In this document: in pieces, positions 23,904-32,762 of the stretch
Numbering within the stretch: the stretch's first letter is position 1
How the letters are laid out: each line of letters opens with the position of its first letter
DNA from: Desulfobacteraceae bacterium
Lineage (GTDB): Bacteria > Desulfobacterota > Desulfobulbia > Desulfobulbales > Desulfobulbaceae
Assembly: GCA_011372855.1 (NCBI GenBank)
Contig: DSAE01000231.1
Span: 1-52,778 of the forward strand
DNA length: 52,778 bases
Reading direction: 5' to 3'
Position numbers and translations under genes: made by a program
The notes under the pieces: model-generated
What the model saw: the letters and a program-made list of their open reading frames with translations, nothing else
Database searches by the model: none
Told to the model about the DNA's origin: nothing

Positions 23904-24875
23904 TTAAACGACACGGTCAACGGTTCTCTTCGGCGAAAACGCCCGGACAAGATACAAAAGCCCCCCGATCATTGAATAGCAAAGGGTCATGGCGAGAAAC
24001 AGCAGGGCCAGCGACCTGGTTTCCAGATCGGTCATCCCTGCCAGGCCGAAGAAATACACATAACCGACATCTCTGACCCCTATGCCGTAAATGGATATCG
24101 GCACGGCCTCCATCAGGGTAATCAGCGGGACAAAGGCGCCGAAATACATGAAAGGAACAGCGACATGCAGGGAAAGCGCCATGAGGTACACCGCCAGAAT
24201 CATAAGAAACTGGAAGATAAAGGAAATAAGCATGACCCGCCTGACAGTCCGCGGCGCCGAGCCGTATCGGGAAAACGTTGCAAAAAACTTCTCCACGATG
24301 CCCACAAGGGCCGGAAAACGGTCCAGGGAAGTTATGCGCAGCACCCTGAGCACCGGTTTCCTCTTCCATACCATATACAGCGCGACAAGGAGCAGCAGCA
24401 GCAATCCAAGGGGCAGGAGGACAATGGTGAAATTTTCCATCCGGGGCGCCGCCAGCAATGACGAAATGAGACTGAGACAGACAAGAGCGAAGAATCCGGT
24501 CAGGCGATCGGCAAGAACGGAGGCGACGGATTTTACCGTCTGCTTGCTTTTTTGGGCGACATCGTAAATTCTGTATGAATCCCCCCCGATATTTGACGGA
24601 AGAAATACATTGAAAAAACCGCCGATAAGGTAACTGACGACAAGCTTGCGCAAAGAAATATCCACACCATCGCTCAGAAGGAGGATCCGCCACTTGAGGG
24701 CGCTGAAGGTCGTATTGGCCAGCAGAATACAAAAAACCAGGATGAGCAGGAGAAAATTGCACTCGGCGAACAGGGCGAGAATCTTTTCCAGGGGCGTTTG
24801 CTGGTAGAGCAGAAAAAAGAGGATACCGCTGACGAGAAATTTGAAAAGAAAAAAAAGGGCTCTTCCGGACTTCAT
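23904..24875 (-). CDS. Flippase-like protein, LPG-synthase TM region (UPF0104)
   Basis: 323 residues with about eight membrane helices and the diagnostic segments LANTTFSALKWRILL, GGFFNVFLPSNIGGDSYRIYDVA and VLADRLTGFFALV. The family contains the MprF flippase domain and AglD-type proteins, which move or use lipid-linked substrates across the inner membrane. There is no catalytic synthase domain here. It starts 3 bases after the hexapeptide acyltransferase gene and is followed after 32 bases by a larger paralogue with an extra propeller. The pair could form one transport unit. Confidence 0.88.
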   Translation of the reverse strand: MKSGRALFFLFKFLVSGILFFLLYQQTPLEKILALFAECNFLLLILVFCILLANTTFSALKWRILLLSDGVDISLRKLVVSYLIGGFFNVFLPSNIGGDSYRIYDVAQKSKQTVKSVASVLADRLTGFFALVCLSLISSLLAAPRMENFTIVLLPLGLLLLLLVALYMVWKRKPVLRVLRITSLDRFPALVGIVEKFFATFSRYGSAPRTVRRVMLISFIFQFLMILAVYLMALSLHVAVPFMYFGAFVPLITLMEAVPISIYGIGVRDVGYVYFFGLAGMTDLETRSLALLFLAMTLCYSMIGGLLYLVRAFSPKRTVDRVV

Positions 24876-24878
24876 CTG

Positions 24879-25628
24879 TCACCCGTATCCGTTGCGATCT
24901 CTTCTGTTTTTCATGATCTTTGCCGGCACCCCCGCACATATGCCGTATTCGGGAATGGACCGTGTCACAACCGCCCCGGCGGCGACAACCGCGCCCCTGC
25001 CAAGGACCACCCCTCCAAGAACAGTCACCTTGCCGCCGAGCCAGACATCCTCCCTGATCTCCACCCCGCCGTCATTCCGAATCCCCTGTTTGCGAATAGG
25101 GATATCCAGCCGGTCGAAATTGTAGCTCCCCCCTCCGATGACAAGACATCCCTGGCCCAGTATGCAATCCCTGCCGATAACCACCGGGCACCCGTTCGTT
25201 GACTGTATAATTGTTTGCGCATTAATACCCGTATTTTCGCCAATCGTTATTGAGCCGTCCTTGCAGGAGAGCATGACCTGATTCGACATGATGACGTTCC
25301 TGCCGATATGGATGGTTGCATCGGACTCCGAGGATCTGCCGTCAAGAACACAGTTTTCACTGATGACGACGTTGTCGTCGATGCGGATCCGGTTCGGATG
25401 GCGGACCACTATCCCCCCGGCGAACACCGCGCCCCTGCCGCACGAACCAAACATCCTCGGCCAGAAAATTTTTCTGAGCGCGATTCCAAACGCCCCCGGA
25501 AAACAGCCGAGGAGCATGCACCATTCGAAATACAGCAGACTGAGGAATGAGTGAGAACCCACCATTGTTTCCTGATATCTGCTGAGTGCCGATCCCCTGC
25601 CGGTGACAGCATCGTGTGTTTTTTTCAT
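24879..25628 (-). CDS. Left-handed beta-helix (hexapeptide) acyltransferase
   Basis: 249 residues from ATG 25628; I prefer this Met to one 18 codons upstream because the upstream part is low in structure and GCAGG lies ahead of it. Hexapeptide repeats run from about residue 75 to 230 (IRIDDNVVISENCVLDG, IHIGRNVIMSN, ITIGENTGINAQ, VVIGRDCILGQG, VEIREDVWLGGKVTVLGGVVLGRGAVVAAGAVV). The end, ICAGVPAKIMKNR, is the usual coenzyme A-binding tail of WcaF/MaaT-type O-acetyltransferases. A central loop, GGSYNFDRLDIPIRKQG, is also characteristic. It should acetylate a sugar hydroxyl in the cytoplasm. Its stop is 3 bases from the flippase start. Confidence 0.9.
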   Translation of the reverse strand: MKKTHDAVTGRGSALSRYQETMVGSHSFLSLLYFEWCMLLGCFPGAFGIALRKIFWPRMFGSCGRGAVFAGGIVVRHPNRIRIDDNVVISENCVLDGRSSESDATIHIGRNVIMSNQVMLSCKDGSITIGENTGINAQTIIQSTNGCPVVIGRDCILGQGCLVIGGGSYNFDRLDIPIRKQGIRNDGGVEIREDVWLGGKVTVLGGVVLGRGAVVAAGAVVTRSIPEYGICAGVPAKIMKNRRDRNGYG

Positions 25629-25724
25629 TACCTGCTTTTCCTGCTCTCCGTTTTCCTGTTCCTGCCCCGGCAGCCCCGGCACGGCAATGGCAACGGGGTT
25701 GCTGCATCAGCGAACATGTCCTGA

Positions 25725-27590
25725 TCACAGGCAGTTTGCATACATGGCAACGTCGTACAGGCCGACAAAAATAAAACTGTATAATGACAGAATGAACAGA
25801 ACGACCAGCAAGGGCTGGAAGAAGATCCGAGGCAGCAGACGTTCCGTTTTATACAATAATATCGAAAACATGGCTATTAGGGGAAGAAAATATCTGCCCT
25901 GGGCCTGGAAATTGTCCGTCCAGGCAAGATAGAGAGCAACCACGACGAGCGCGAGGAAAGACAAAAGAGTGATGCCAAGCAGAGTATTGCCGGACAGACC
26001 TCCCCTGACACATGTCCAGACGATGACCAGGGCCAGGAACAGCGCGCCGCATATTCTGACCAGATCATAATAGGCATATTGAGCGGTAATGGCGGTATAG
26101 CCGTAAACGCCGAATGAGGTCCAAAAAGACTTCTCCGCCCATCTGTCGATCAGAATAAAATATTTCAGCGTTGTTCCCCGTTCTTTCATCTGCAGGTGGG
26201 CATGTTTCAAATGGAGCGGGGTACTCGGCCTGAACAGTTCATGGGCGAAATTTTCTCTGGCCTCCAGCAATTTCTGCTCTTTTTCAAAATCATTTACCGC
26301 ATAATCAGCGACTCGGAAGATCCCGAACAGCGACACTCCAAGGACTGCAATCACTCCTATCCTGACTATATTTTCTTTGCGCAGGGGGAATTTCTCAAAA
26401 ATAACTTTCCAGACAAAGTAGAGAAAGAGATACATACAGAAGAAATAATAATTCTGCTTCAACAGAAGCAGGAGTCCAAAGAGGAAACCCAATGTCACTG
26501 CATAAGGGAACGCCCTGCCTTCACTTCTGTTCTCAACGTACCTATGAAACATGGAGCTCGGCACCGCGATCTGATAACCGGTGAGCAATGCGATGAACAG
26601 GGCGAAGCCGTCTGAATTGAAATAGCTGAAAACATACCAGATCTGAGGCGATATCAAGAGCGGCAAAGCCATCAGTCTGAAATCGTTGCTGCCCATGGCA
26701 AAAACCATCAAACCGGCAAGGAGCAGCAGGTTAAACAGGCGAAGCGTAAGATAGGGATCGAAGTGGAGCGGTTCCAGAATCTTCATGAATTTACCGGCGA
26801 TCAGATAGACTATCTCGCCGGAATGCAGGCGGGACACCCCGTAAACACTGTACGTATTAATTATTTCAGGGGAGCCTATCCTGGGCGGCAAAATGTGATC
26901 CTGATAATATTCCGCCGCGGCAACATGAACATATTCATCGGGATGCATGTTGTTCTTGCTGATAAAAGCCATGACGGCCGCAAGGGTCAGGACAACAACG
27001 ACCAGGTAGGGAATATACTTATACCCCGCAAATACGGAGGAAGGAAGAAAAGCAAGACACAGCACCAGCAGAAAAATGAAAATGATCCTGGGCGCCTCAG
27101 ACAGGATCTCGGGTTTGGGGGACAAAGGCGGCAGCGAGAACAGCAGTTGGGGATCGATCCCCGCCGGCACAATGGTAATGCCTTCTTCTTCCAATATAAC
27201 CTCCTCCACACCTTCGAGGACTTCAAGCTGTGTGAGGTCTTCCCTGCCCTGCAATGTTATCGGCGAATAGCCTTGTTGGCCGATACGGACCTCCTTGAGA
27301 GTCACCTGGGCAGGTTTTTCGTCGGAGGGGTCTATGCGAATGGAATCAATCCTCGCAAGGTCCCCGATCCGGAAGCTGTATTGTTGCCGGCCCGGTTTCA
27401 AGACTATCCGGGCCATTCTTTTTTCCGTAAACGGCTCCCCTTCTTGGATCCAGTAAATTTTCAGGGTGGTTCTGGCATCAGTCTTGACGGTCAGGTCCAC
27501 GACCGCCTTCCGGACAATCTGGAAATGAAAGAGGCCCGAGAGCAACGCTCCCAGCAGCAACAACAAAAGGCACTTCCTGGTCGTTGTCAT
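25725..27590 (-). CDS. Large multi-spanning membrane protein, GT-C/DUF2142-like, with N-terminal periplasmic domain
   Basis: 621 residues. One N-terminal helix is followed by a beta-rich domain of about 130 residues, presumably outside (LKIYWIQEGEPFTEK ... IDSIRIDPSDEKPAQVTLKEVRI), then about ten membrane helices. The first loop after the second helix contains NNMHPDEYVHVAAAEYY, the acidic-loop signature of GT-C glycosyltransferases and DUF2142 proteins. These use polyprenyl-phosphate sugars to decorate a polymer outside the inner membrane. TGAGGAA precedes the ATG. The DPM1-like enzyme at 18096-19049 could supply the donor. The N-terminal domain resembles that of the acyltransferase at 40481-42118. 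Confidence 0.8.
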   Translation of the reverse strand: MTTTRKCLLLLLLGALLSGLFHFQIVRKAVVDLTVKTDARTTLKIYWIQEGEPFTEKRMARIVLKPGRQQYSFRIGDLARIDSIRIDPSDEKPAQVTLKEVRIGQQGYSPITLQGREDLTQLEVLEGVEEVILEEEGITIVPAGIDPQLLFSLPPLSPKPEILSEAPRIIFIFLLVLCLAFLPSSVFAGYKYIPYLVVVVLTLAAVMAFISKNNMHPDEYVHVAAAEYYQDHILPPRIGSPEIINTYSVYGVSRLHSGEIVYLIAGKFMKILEPLHFDPYLTLRLFNLLLLAGLMVFAMGSNDFRLMALPLLISPQIWYVFSYFNSDGFALFIALLTGYQIAVPSSMFHRYVENRSEGRAFPYAVTLGFLFGLLLLLKQNYYFFCMYLFLYFVWKVIFEKFPLRKENIVRIGVIAVLGVSLFGIFRVADYAVNDFEKEQKLLEARENFAHELFRPSTPLHLKHAHLQMKERGTTLKYFILIDRWAEKSFWTSFGVYGYTAITAQYAYYDLVRICGALFLALVIVWTCVRGGLSGNTLLGITLLSFLALVVVALYLAWTDNFQAQGRYFLPLIAMFSILLYKTERLLPRIFFQPLLVVLFILSLYSFIFVGLYDVAMYANCL

Positions 27591-27906
27591 TTCCTCAAAC
27601 CCATCCTTGCCGTTTTCTTCTTTTGCATAGATTTTTCAATCATAGTATACAGCATGGGATTCGCCGCAATGTTTTGTCCCAATGCCGGTGGAAGCATAAC
27701 CGGAAATCGAGCCCCTCCGGCGAACCGCCATGACTTCAGGCCAACGAAGAAGCCGGAGCAAGGCAGGCGCGCCGAGTGCGCCGACGGCAGAAAATGTACC
27801 CTGTCCACCGCAACACTTTTTTCCCACCCGACCCGGAGGCGATCACCCCACGGGAAGCGGGATCATGTTCTAACCAAATTTTTCAGATTACTTCATTTTT
27901 TTGGCC
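27591..27906. other. Divergent intergenic region
   Basis: 316 bases between the leftward GT-C-like gene and the rightward membrane protein gene, the only rightward gene of the polysaccharide locus. It must contain promoters for both, but I see no convincing -35/-10 pair and no repeat. The last 60 bases are T-rich. Confidence 0.4.
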
Positions 27907-29295
27907 ATGACAACAAGCGAGAGACATATAATGCCGAATTTACGCAGATTTTTCTTCCAGGAACCATCCCCCGAATATTCCGGCAACCATTTTGCCGATC
28001 AGCGCAAATTCACTATTCTGTCCATGGTGATTTTCATGGCCGCCCTGTTCATCCGCTCATGGGAGAACATACTCCATCCAAGCCTGTACATGGAAGATGC
28101 CGGTCACTATTTCAACGTATATTACGGCGGGACCCGTTCCTTTTCCTATGCTGTTTTTCATCATCCAAACGGATATTTCAATATTTTAAACAACATTGTG
28201 GCCTGGGCCGTCGCCATGCTTGACGTCAGGCTGCATCCGATTCTTTATCAAGTATTTTCCTTGACCATGGGGATTGCGACCGCATTGGGATTTCTTTTCA
28301 CGGGACTTATCCGGAATCGTTTCATGATCTTGGCTGCCCCCATTGTCCTCGGACTGTCAGGGATGAACCATATATTTTACTACAACTCATTAACGTTCCA
28401 GATGTACAATGTCGTAATATTATTATTGCTGATAATTTTGGCGACAACGACGCGATCAAAAGTTAATCCAATATTATATCCAGTCTCAGCATTATTGATA
28501 TGGTCAGGCCCATATTCAGTAGTGGCCCTGCCAATATCGATCCTCTTAATTTTTCTTTTCAGAAATTTACAGAGGAGTCTTTTTTATATCTGGATAATTG
28601 TTGTTGTTGCCATGTATTCACTCTCAGTGAGGGAGAATACCATCCAGATTAACAATATCTTTAATGAGCGCTTCAGGAGCTGGGCAACTGAGGTGTTTAC
28701 CGACAGAATACTTTTCCTTGATCTTCTGGATAAAGTATCGACGATCCATATCGCCCTTTTATTCCTATCCATTTTTTCTGCATTATATATATTACGCAAG
28801 GATTCTTTTTATATTAAAATTTCTATTATAATTGCTGCCGTTATAACAGGATCTCTTGCTCCGTTCTTCCTCAGCATCAAATCGATTCTTTACGGAACCG
28901 TTTTTCCCTGCCATATTTATATTTCACAGTTTTTCTGGCTGGCATTTATTCTTTTCACCGTTGACAGATTATTTGAAAAATTCCGCCCCCATGTTTTCCT
29001 TCAAGCCGGCGTCCTGACAGCATTCCTGCTGTTGGTCGTAACCGACAATATCCGTCATCCCGAGAAAGGACAGATAGATATCCTGCCCGCAATCCCTGCC
29101 TTTGTGCAGACCATCCACCTGGTTGAGGAGCTCGGACTTGACGAGCGGAACCAATATGTCATCCTGCGAACCGATAACCTGAAACCCCCCTTTCTCTCTC
29201 CCACGGTGCGGGTCGGAAGCCTGAGTAAAGATGCCCGGCGGCTCGAACGGAAGGATCTCGATCTCCCCTCCGGCAGTAAGTTTATTGTTGAATAG
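27907..29295 (+). CDS. Multi-spanning membrane protein of unknown function (possible GT-C)
   Basis: 462 residues from ATG 27907; the ATG at 27931, with GAGAG 8 bases upstream, is an equally good start. About ten membrane helices begin at residue 36 or so. The first outer loop, HPSLYMEDAGHYFNVYYGG, carries an acidic pair like the catalytic loop of GT-C enzymes, but no full family signature is seen. The last 90 residues are soluble. It is the only gene in the 39 kb locus read rightwards. Its middle part (about 28,350-28,900) is clearly more A/T-rich and uses ATA, TTA and ATT codons far more than its neighbours, which suggests recent acquisition. Confidence 0.72.
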   Translation: MTTSERHIMPNLRRFFFQEPSPEYSGNHFADQRKFTILSMVIFMAALFIRSWENILHPSLYMEDAGHYFNVYYGGTRSFSYAVFHHPNGYFNILNNIVAWAVAMLDVRLHPILYQVFSLTMGIATALGFLFTGLIRNRFMILAAPIVLGLSGMNHIFYYNSLTFQMYNVVILLLLIILATTTRSKVNPILYPVSALLIWSGPYSVVALPISILLIFLFRNLQRSLFYIWIIVVVAMYSLSVRENTIQINNIFNERFRSWATEVFTDRILFLDLLDKVSTIHIALLFLSIFSALYILRKDSFYIKISIIIAAVITGSLAPFFLSIKSILYGTVFPCHIYISQFFWLAFILFTVDRLFEKFRPHVFLQAGVLTAFLLLVVTDNIRHPEKGQIDILPAIPAFVQTIHLVEELGLDERNQYVILRTDNLKPPFLSPTVRVGSLSKDARRLERKDLDLPSGSKFIVE

Positions 29296-29299
29296 ACGT

Positions 29300-30808
29300 T
29301 TACCGCTCGGCTCCTTCGCCGATTTCCGACTGTCTTTCCCTTGAGACCCGGATGGCTTTGGCAAGCAGGTATTCAAGCGAATATTTCGGCTTGACGTATA
29401 TGAGCAACTGATAACTGAAGAGCGAAGGGCGCAGCCTGATACAGGCCATGTGAATTTTCGAAAGAACAGGGGCGATGCCTTTCGAAGCAATGAACTGATT
29501 GTAGGGAATCGGCACGCCGATGATTTTTTCGCAGTCAAATCCGTTCTGCGAGAACAGTTTTTTCAGCGTTCGCAGGGTAAAAAGACGAAAATGACGGAGG
29601 CTGAGGATTCCTTTCCTGGTATAGGAGAACCTGCCGAAAAGCAGAAGGAGCCGAGTCACGATGAAGCCGATATTCCCCACCGCCATAACAATCTTTACGT
29701 CGGGATAGAGCCGGCAGAGTTCCTGCAGCTTCTCAATAAGTTTTTCCGGCTGTTGGGCCAGGTCCGTGTCATCGATCATCACAAGATAGTCGATATCCTT
29801 GCAGTCCTGCAGGTCGGATTGCAGAATTCCCCGGCGCTCCACCGTCACACTGTGCCCTTTTTCCCGCAATGCGGAGAGAAAATGACTGCTCGCGTCTCCC
29901 AGAACGTAGATCCTCGAATTCTGCCTGATATCACCCATGATGAGCGCCTCGGCCGAAAACCGTTCCCATGCCTGTGAACCGTCGGCCTCATCAGGAATAC
30001 AATCAAACTTCCGATCGTAAAAGATATGGTATTTCTGCACCCTGGCGTGCAAAGTGGTGCGAAACACATCCCAGGCATACTTCAGGCCGTTGACATGGCA
30101 AACTTCCTCGCCGTAAAAAGTCGGAATCGGCAACTCCTTGATCTTCTGCCCCGCAAAGACCAGTTGGATAATAATCTCCGTATCAAAATGGAAGTCGTTG
30201 CTGTTCAGTTCAAAGGGGATTTTCGCCAATGCATGGGTGGAATACAGCCTGTATCCGCTGTGGAACTCGCTGAGATTTGTCCGCAGAAGTAAATTCTGAT
30301 ACCGGGTCAGGATCTTGTTACCGACGAATTTGTAAAAAGGCATGCCTCCTTTCAGGGCGGCATAGCCCTCCATCATTCTCGATCCGAAAACCGCATCCGC
30401 CTCACCTTTTGCCAGCGAACCAACAAGGTCCGGAAGACACTCGGGTGCGTACTGACCGTCACCGTGGACCAATGCAACCCAGTCAAAATCATTTTTTATC
30501 GCATAATGAAATCCTATCTTCTGATTCCCGCCATAGCCCTGGTTCACAGGATTGAAAAGAACGGTCATGGTGAACGGAATAACCCCTGCCCGCCTGATCG
30601 TTTCACTGCGGAAAAACGTCTCGTCCTGGGACGAGTCGTCGATAATAAGCACTTCGACTTCATAGGAATCCGAGAGGCTTACGGGAATCCGTTTCAGCAC
30701 GCTCTCAATGGTCCGTTCAGCGTTGTAGGCAACGATAAATATGAGAAGCCGCCCCTTTTTACGTCCGTGCGCCGGATTGCTCTCACTGTTTTCTTCTTGC
30801 TCCGTCAT
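29300..30808 (-). CDS. Family 2 glycosyltransferase fused to a methyltransferase-like domain
   Basis: 502 residues. The N-terminal GT-A domain (about 18-260) is of the DPM1 type: LLIFIVAYNAERTIESVLKRI, IIDDSSQDET, NQGYGGNQKIGFHYAI and ALVHGDGQY as the metal motif. From about residue 295 a second domain starts with IYVLGDASSHFLSALREKGH. It ends with FSYTRKGILSLRHFRLFTLRTLKKLF and NGFDCEKI, the pattern of Methyltransf_11/23 proteins near the C-terminus. The SAM-binding GxGxG is not clear (only GDASS), so the second domain may be inactive or bind something else. It converges on the rightward membrane protein gene, 4 bases apart. Confidence 0.85.
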   Translation of the reverse strand: MTEQEENSESNPAHGRKKGRLLIFIVAYNAERTIESVLKRIPVSLSDSYEVEVLIIDDSSQDETFFRSETIRRAGVIPFTMTVLFNPVNQGYGGNQKIGFHYAIKNDFDWVALVHGDGQYAPECLPDLVGSLAKGEADAVFGSRMMEGYAALKGGMPFYKFVGNKILTRYQNLLLRTNLSEFHSGYRLYSTHALAKIPFELNSNDFHFDTEIIIQLVFAGQKIKELPIPTFYGEEVCHVNGLKYAWDVFRTTLHARVQKYHIFYDRKFDCIPDEADGSQAWERFSAEALIMGDIRQNSRIYVLGDASSHFLSALREKGHSVTVERRGILQSDLQDCKDIDYLVMIDDTDLAQQPEKLIEKLQELCRLYPDVKIVMAVGNIGFIVTRLLLLFGRFSYTRKGILSLRHFRLFTLRTLKKLFSQNGFDCEKIIGVPIPYNQFIASKGIAPVLSKIHMACIRLRPSLFSYQLLIYVKPKYSLEYLLAKAIRVSRERQSEIGEGAER

Positions 30809-30921
30809 GCTCGTTATCCAGTTTTCATTCCAATTGGAGATTCCGGTTTCAGTCGTTTCAAGCGATTTCTGGGAATTTTTCGGTTCACCCTCTGCAAAAG
30901 ATCGAGACCGGAACCCCGAGT

Positions 30922-32757
30922 TTATATGTCAAGGTCCGATCTCACCTCGATGGACCTGAAATCAAGGGCATCTTCTTTTTGCACAAGGGAGATGGTCATA
31001 CTTGCGGCCGGCTCCATCGGCGCCTCCAGAAAAAGCACATTATGACCGGGAGTAATGTCGTGGACGGATTTGGCGAGCTGCCTGCCGTCGCTTCCCATGA
31101 AACCGATTGCCGCTTTTCCCGGCCCATTGCCGTGCAGTTCCAGTTTCACCAGGCGAACCTCTTCGGCTTTCATCGGCTTCATGTCGGGCAGGGTCACCTC
31201 CCAGTAACTCCGCCCGTCTTGCCTTTTCTCAACGAAACCCTCCGAATCCGCCCGAAAAAGGATATTATCCCCGCAGTCGCGAAACTTCCCCCTGAGGTAA
31301 CTTTTCCGCAAACCTGGAGGATTCTGCGGGGGAGGCCGCAGAATAAACATATTGAGGATCTCCTGCACCACAATATCAGGTTTCTCATGGCGGAAAATCT
31401 TCTCAGGAAAGTTGACTATGGTCCGGTAATTCAATACCCGTTGGGCGTTTGCGCTGAAAAAATACACGCATTTTTCCATGAATGAATCTCCAAGCAGGAG
31501 AATCGATTGTATCGGAGCCTTCGGGTTGAGAAGCAGGGGAATATTCATGGCCGTCCCGTCCTCGGCGTAAATCGGCCGCTCGGGAGGATAGACATCGTAA
31601 ATTCCCTCGGGGGGGATATCCAGCGCATGGTCATAGAGCCCGCCCGGCTTCGGAACCAGGGTGATGTAATGTTCATTCCTGTACAAAGAAGGCGGCAGCC
31701 CCAGCATATACATGAAACGTTCATGGACCCAGTGTTCGTCGATTTTCAGTTCAAAATCATCAAGTTCCGGCCGCGGCAATGCATATTGGGGGAAAAAGCC
31801 GCTCATCTTGTCAATAATCGCCTTGTAGACGACAAATGCCCCGTAAAAATTCCAGTGAAAATCCGTTTTGTAAAAAAGAAGCGGATACGACCTGTTTGCC
31901 TTTGCCTCCAGCAAAGGAGGCAGCAGATCAACGAAATGAACATCGGCATGATTTTGCAGAAAACCTGACAGCTGTTCGTACCTGGTGACCCCTTTTTTCA
32001 CTTGCTGCAGACGGGCAGGGAGATATTCGGGATAGACGAAGGCCTTGGTCGGCGCCAGGACAAAAACATAATCAATTCCCTGCTCCCTGAGCCAGTAGCT
32101 CCTCTCCTCGAGAACTCTTTTCCATTGACGCAGCTCGTTATCGGAAAATGGTATGTGCCCCATATAATCGGCAATATTGTCAAAACTTTCCGTTATTCCT
32201 TTCTCCACCTTTCTCGCCCCCCAGCCTTCAAAGTAGAACCCGTTTTTGCCGACGGCGATGTTGGTATTGGGCGATATGCCCAAACCAAACACCTTGATAA
32301 AGGCTTCGAGCTGGATGAAAGCATCCGGCAGCTTGAAATGGTCCTCGGCATGCTGCTCGTATTTTTCGGGAAAGGTTCTGGCCAGGGCGAGAATTTTTCC
32401 CCCGGGAGCATCATGCTCACTCGATATGGAGGCAGCCACTTCCTTCATGTTTTTCCCCACCTGGGAATATTGGGAGAAGAGGGGATAAAACAGGACTCCC
32501 AGAAAAATGAGACAGAGGAAAAAACCCTTGCCGGCCTGAGGCGTTGTAATGGAAATGGGCCTGGTCAGCCGCGATGCAACGATCAGGCTGGCGAGAGTTA
32601 TCAGGCCGAGCCGGATGGACAGGCTCTCCCACTCACCGGCCTGAAAATCGGAGACAATCTTGTCCGGCACGCACAGGAGCAGAAATCCTCCTCCCAGCAC
32701 GGCATAGGCGGCCAAACCTGCCAACCCTTGTTTCAATGCTCCGGTGAATTGCGGCAT
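30922..32757 (-). CDS. AlgX/AlgJ-like SGNH-type O-acetylation protein
   Basis: 611 residues. Three hydrophobic N-terminal segments (about 12-31, 48-64 and 76-95) are followed by a periplasmic domain. The AlgJ/AlgX family signatures are present: VGKNGFYFEGWG, YVFVLAPTKAFVYPEYLP, KTDFHWNFYGAFVVY (equivalent to the TDTHW catalytic Asp/His block), and LLLGDSFM with the nucleophilic Ser. After about residue 500 a beta-rich tail follows. In alginate and cellulose systems this protein takes acetyl groups delivered by the MBOAT partner and places them on the polymer in the periplasm. The MBOAT gene lies 5 bases upstream in the same operon, and AGGGGAA precedes the ATG. Confidence 0.87.
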   Translation of the reverse strand: MPQFTGALKQGLAGLAAYAVLGGGFLLLCVPDKIVSDFQAGEWESLSIRLGLITLASLIVASRLTRPISITTPQAGKGFFLCLIFLGVLFYPLFSQYSQVGKNMKEVAASISSEHDAPGGKILALARTFPEKYEQHAEDHFKLPDAFIQLEAFIKVFGLGISPNTNIAVGKNGFYFEGWGARKVEKGITESFDNIADYMGHIPFSDNELRQWKRVLEERSYWLREQGIDYVFVLAPTKAFVYPEYLPARLQQVKKGVTRYEQLSGFLQNHADVHFVDLLPPLLEAKANRSYPLLFYKTDFHWNFYGAFVVYKAIIDKMSGFFPQYALPRPELDDFELKIDEHWVHERFMYMLGLPPSLYRNEHYITLVPKPGGLYDHALDIPPEGIYDVYPPERPIYAEDGTAMNIPLLLNPKAPIQSILLLGDSFMEKCVYFFSANAQRVLNYRTIVNFPEKIFRHEKPDIVVQEILNMFILRPPPQNPPGLRKSYLRGKFRDCGDNILFRADSEGFVEKRQDGRSYWEVTLPDMKPMKAEEVRLVKLELHGNGPGKAAIGFMGSDGRQLAKSVHDITPGHNVLFLEAPMEPAASMTISLVQKEDALDFRSIEVRSDLDI

Positions 32758-32762
32758 TTCCC

